Shown: one piece after another, positions 59,977 to 64,000 of the stretch
Position numbering within the stretch: position 1 is the stretch's first letter
Layout of the letters: each line of letters starts with the position of its first letter
Assembly: GCF_042453785.1 (NCBI RefSeq)
Contig: NC_091664.1
Location: forward strand, 29,746,501 to 29,810,500
Direction of reading: 5' to 3'
DNA length: 64,000 bases
Source: Malus domestica
Taxonomy: Eukaryota; Streptophyta; Magnoliopsida; Rosales; Rosaceae
The notes under the pieces: generated by a model
Told to the model about the DNA's origin: nothing
What the model saw: only the letters and a program-made list of their open reading frames with translations
Database searches by the model: none
Program-made: the position numbers and the translations under genes

Positions 59977-61033
59977 CTGAAATAGTTATCAACATACTAA
60001 CTCCCAAAAGTTTTATGAAAACTGGTAACATAATATGTAATAGGTTTTTCGAAAACCCTAACATGCTATAAAACCTTATACAACGTATCTCTTATATATA
60101 GTGTGCTACTAGTGGTATCAGTATCGCCCAAAGACATATAGAACTCTTCCTTCAGAAACTTCCTTCATACATATCAATCGCCTGTAAGCTCCTAAAACAC
60201 CTAACCCGAAGGTCAATATAAGTATCATCACCCGAAGGCTCCTACAACACCAAACCCAAAGGTAAACATAAGTATCAATCGCCCGAAGGCTCCTATAGCA
60301 CCCAACCCAATAGTCAACAATAGGGACCACTAGATACACACAAAACCATTGAACATAATCTTTCCAAACATAGGTACACATATCTCAAAAGCATTTTAAT
60401 AGTATAAAGTCATCCATCATCTATACTATAAAGAAGTGTGTAAAAACATGTTCTAAATAGTATATCTGCATCCATTAGATATCCTACAAGAACATAGGTT
60501 CGATAGAAAATATGATATTCCAAAATAAGCTCAGTATAGCATGATAATGAATTTCTCATAAAACGTAATCAATAAATCATGCTTTTCATGTATGCATTCC
60601 TACTATTAAAACATGCATTTTAGAAGAGGTCAACTCACAGATACTTCACCGCCGAAGAGCCACGCAAACTAGCGAAGACGAAATCGCCACAATATATGCA
60701 CCTAAGCACATAAAAGGTCTAATTAATAAAATTATATTATAATAATTGAATTTGGGAAAACGAACGTCGAAAACAGGTCTAGGACAAAAACATTAGCCTA
60801 GGAAGGGTTCCAGACGAAACCCGAAAAAGTCAATCTGAAAAGTCAACGTTGACCGGTCAAAGTTAAAGTCAATGCTAACCGTGACGGGGCCAACGGTCAG
60901 ACCAAGTCAGGTCAAAGGTCAAATCGAGTCAGGGGTATTGGGTCAACCGGGTTGGGCCTAAATGGTTTGGTCCAAGGGTTTAAAGGGTTTGGGCTTGAAT
61001 GCTCGGCCCAATGCCTTTAGATTAAAAAAAAAA
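59581..61033 (-). mobile_element. partial LTR, second member of the 50550-52900 family, inserted into the Copia remnant
   Basis: Starts TGATACACC at 59581 (LTR 3' end on the minus strand, ...GGTGTATCA) and matches 50.7-52.1 kb over most of its length, including AAACATGAGTGGACCAAG, CATGCTTTTCATGTATGCAT and AAAGTCAACGTTGACC-like blocks. The other end is lost where the LINE begins. A fossil. A (TA)n microsatellite lies at about 59924-59973. Confidence 0.65.
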
Positions 61034-61845
61034 GAACAACAACAACAAAGCCTTTTCCCACTAAGTGGGGTCGGCTATATGAATCCTAGAACGCCATTGC
61101 GCTCGGTTTTGTGTCATGTCCTCCGTTAGATCCAAGTACTCTAAGTCTTTTCTTAGGGTCTCTTCCAAAGTTTTCCTAGGTCTTCCTTTACCCCTTCTGC
61201 CCTGAACCTCTGTCCTGTGGTCACATCTTCGAACCAGAGCGTCAGTAGGCCTTCTTTGTACATGTCCAAACCACCGTAACCGATTTTCTCTCCTCTTTCC
61301 TTCAATTTCGACTACTCCTACTTTACCTCGGATATCCTCATTCCTAATCTTATCCTTTCTCGTGTGCCCACACATCCAACGAAGCATCCTTATCTCCACT
61401 ACACCTACGTGTTGATGCTTTACCGCCCAACATTCTATGCCATACAGCATTGCCGGCCTTATTGCCGTCCTATAAAATTTTCCCTTGAGCTTCAGTGGCC
61501 TACGACGGTCACACAACACGCCGAATGCACTCTTCCACTTCATCCATCCAGCTTATATTATATGGGTGAGATCTCCATTAAATTCTCCGTTCTTTTGCAA
61601 GATAGATCCTAGGTAGCGAAAACGGTCGCTCTTTGGTATTTCCTGATCTCCGATCCTCACCCCTAACTCATTTTGGCCTCCATTTGCACTGAACTTGCAC
61701 TCCATATATTCTGTCTTTGATCGACTTAGGCGAAGACCTTTAGATTCCAACACTTCTCTCCAAAGGTTAAGCTTTGCGTTTACCCCTTCCTGCATCTATC
61801 AACACTATATCGTTTGCGAAAAGCATACACCAAAGAATATCATCT
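61034..61845 (-). mobile_element. 5'-truncated RTE-type LINE
   Basis: The minus strand encodes the end of a LINE reverse transcriptase: MLFANDIVLID (the [FY]ADD box with Asp to Asn), then, after a frame change, GLRLSRSKTEYMECKF, SDRFRYLGSILQKNGEF, an in-frame TAA at 61553-61555 where the family has glutamine (HRIQAGW), then KFYRTAIRPAMLYGIECWAVK and RWFGHVQRRP to a stop at 61061. The 3' end AGTGGGAAAAGG-CTTTGTTGTTGTTGTTC with a (TTG)n tail is typical of plant RTE elements. About 810 of over 3000 bp remain; dead. Confidence 0.88.
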
Positions 61846-64000
61846 TAAATATTAAGTTTGTGATCTTCGCTAGATTGCTCCGGTCATTAGTGTGGATAAG
61901 TATGTAAATGGATAGAGACAGGAAGCAAACACAAGATGTACGTGGTTCACCCAGATTGGCTACGTCCACGGAGTAAAGGAGTTCTCATTAATTGTGAAGG
62001 GTTTACACAGTATATAGGTTCAAGCTCTCCTTTAGTGAGTACAAGTGAATGATTTAGTACAAATGACATTAGGAAATATTGTGGAAGAATGATCTCGTAA
62101 TCACGAAACTTTTAAGTACCGAAGTGTGGTATCGTCTTCACTTGCCTTATCTGTCTCATAGGTAGATGTGGCATCTTCTTTAGAAGTACTCTTCCTCCCT
62201 CCAAGGGTGGTATCTTTAACTGGTGGAGATGCACAAGGTAATGTATCAATTTCACTTAACGCTTACTTGTAGTTTCAGGCTTGGTCAAGCGCGATACAAA
62301 CCATGTAGTAGGAGTCCCCCAAGTCGCCGAGCTAGGGGATCTGCTGAAAGAGGTGACAGACAAGGTAAGCAATCAGAGCTCCAAGCAATCAGTCCCAGAT
62401 CAGAAGTTTGATTTCGAGTTCCGGCTGATTGTTATCTTTCTCCTTATCATGCAGGTAGCATGAAGGATAAATAGAAGAAAAGGAGAAAATGTGATATGAG
62501 ATACTTTTGCTTTTGAATAAGTAACTTTCCACAGGCTTATTCTTGAACTGGGCTGGAGGGTTTTCTTGTTTCCGCCAGAGTATAAGGCCGACTGAAGAAT
62601 TTGAGGGTCAAAACAAGTCCATCAAATCTAGAGTACGTTTGACCCTGCTGATATGGGATACTTTTGCTATTGACAAAGTAGTGGATGTATCGGCACGTGT
62701 TATGTTGCGCTTGTCTCCACATGTTTCCTTGTATCCTTCTCACTTGCCCTATTTGTTCCTCAGGCAGATGTGGTATCTTCTCGGGAAGCATAAGATGTTG
62801 AAGATGAGTACTCGAGAGCAATGGGGTTCCAGGCAGTCAGTTCCGGACTAGAAGCTTGATTCCAAGTGCTGACTGATTGCTCTCTTTCTCTTTGTCTTGC
62901 AGGTAAGAACAAGGCCAAAGGAAAAGACAGGGAAAAAGCATGATATGGGATACTCTTGCTTTTAACCCTGATGATATGAGATATTCTTGCTCTGGTGTAG
63001 CTTGTTTGCAGAGGTATTCTTGGGGGGAAAGAAAGCTGAGTATTTCGAGAGGCTTCGTTGAGAGTGCCCTCTCAGATATGAGGAAGGGTTGAGCATTTTT
63101 GCAGGTCTGCCTGTCCGTTGAGGATGGATGTCGACATATATAGGAGTTTCCCTAACAAGAAGGAGTAATACTATTCTTTTACCCTGCTTGGTCATAGCAC
63201 GGTAGTGGGAGTTGCCAGCTTCACTGTTTTAACTCTGTCAGAGCACTTTGAAAAAGTGGTATGTGGTATCTGGAAAGCTGATGTTACGTGTGAAGATTAC
63301 AGACAAGCTTTATCCAAGGAGATCTGGCTCTCGAAGTTGAGAAAGCGGTGTGAGGATTACATACAAGCTTTATCTAAGGGGCTCTCGAAGTTGAGAAAGC
63401 GGTGCCTCTTCGGTTTTCGAACAAGCAATCCTGTCGGGGATCTGTCTCTCGAGATTCGGAGAACGGTGCCTCTTCGATTTTTGAGAAAGCAATCCTGCTA
63501 GGAGTTTGGCTCTCGAGATTAGGAGAGCGGTGTCTCGTCGCTTTTTGAGAAAGTAATCATGTTGGGAGTCTGGCTCTCGAGATTCGGAGGACGGTGCCTC
63601 TTCGATCTTGAAGCAAGCAATCTTGTTGGGAGTGTTTTCTCGAATGTGAGTAAAGGTTAGGCCTGTTTGGTAGTCTACCTTGCCACGGAGCACAGAGGTT
63701 GATACACAGGGACTTTCCAATTATCCAGCAATTGTCCTGTTCCTTTACCCTTGTGGGTAATAATATGGTAGCTAGACCTTCAAAATTTATGTGTCTAAAC
63801 TTTGTTAGTGTTGTTTCTTTGCTATTCTTTTACCCTTCTTGGTCATAGCGATGTAATGGGAGCTGCAAGCTTCACGTGTCTAAACTTTGTCAGAGATTTT
63901 TGGCAAAGTTATCTGTGGTACCCGTGAGCTGATGTTGCGTGTGGAAAGTGGACGATTGAACAGTAACATTCACGTGCTTTCTACTTCACCAGAAATCTTC
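61846..64000. mobile_element. non-coding LTR-retrotransposon-derived sequence (continues past window)
   Basis: About 61885-62330 has LTR-like content (ACACAAGATGTACGTGGTTC and GGCTACGTCCACGG, motifs shared with the LTRs at 52952 and 56091, where the same block reads ATGTATCGTGGTTCACCCC). Downstream are repeating phrases (TGATATG(G/A)GATACTTTTGCT at about 62490, 62650 and 62940). No gag or pol is recognised. A fossil; family unassigned. Confidence 0.45.
63290..63625. repeat. degenerate tandem repeat of about 60-70 bp
   Basis: About five units built on GGCTCTCGA(A/G)(G/A)TT-GAG-(A/G)(G/A)CGGTG-CTC-TCG-TTTTGA-AAAG(C/T)AATC(C/A)TG. Open frames across it are repeat artefacts. Confidence 0.7.

Overview
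The window is plant nuclear DNA: split genes with GT-AG introns, a chloroplast-targeted enzyme, a conserved plant microRNA, tRNA-derived SINEs and much LTR-retrotransposon and MITE debris. Several repeat families resemble ones I associate with Rosaceae (apple/pear group), but that is from memory, not a search.

Layout. 0-8.1 kb: two tandem genes for small secreted EGF-like proteins, on the plus strand. The first lacks exon 1 within the window. Between them lie a Harbinger-like element and a hAT-like element that carries half of a UDP-glycosyltransferase gene. 9.5-14.9 kb: chloroplast ribose-5-phosphate isomerase (minus) next to a PITH-domain gene (plus), the same pair I recall as neighbours in Arabidopsis (At3g04790/At3g04780). 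15.3-34.2 kb: a decayed tandem array of aldo-keto reductase (AKR) genes on the minus strand, two of them each followed by an identical tRNA-Gly(GCC) gene, and broken up by transposons, a solo LTR and an intronless SmB retrocopy. 34.2-46 kb: no protein-coding gene, but a convincing MIR167 precursor at 38.4 kb, two neighbouring SINEs and a solo LTR. 46.0-49.1 kb: an intact single-exon plasma-membrane-type Ca2+-ATPase (ACA). 49.5-64 kb: retrotransposon graveyard, with nested LTR elements inside a 235-bp tandem array, a Copia remnant, an LTR, a 5'-truncated RTE-type LINE and non-coding LTR-element sequence.

Genes that look functional: the second EGF-like gene, RPI, the PITH gene, both tRNA-Gly genes, MIR167 and the Ca2+-ATPase. 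The first EGF-like gene is open but partial here. The second AKR gene is complete except for one missing base. Everything else is pseudogene or mobile DNA. There is no operon-like organisation; neighbours are related by tandem duplication and by conserved order (RPI-PITH). The most notable observations are a hAT-like element that captured a UGT75-type gene fragment (8-bp target duplications), an LTR element with palindromic ends in an AKR intron, a tRNA-AKR segmental duplication whose junction removed an exon, and a 6.6-kb nest of LTR elements bounded by one 5-bp target duplication.
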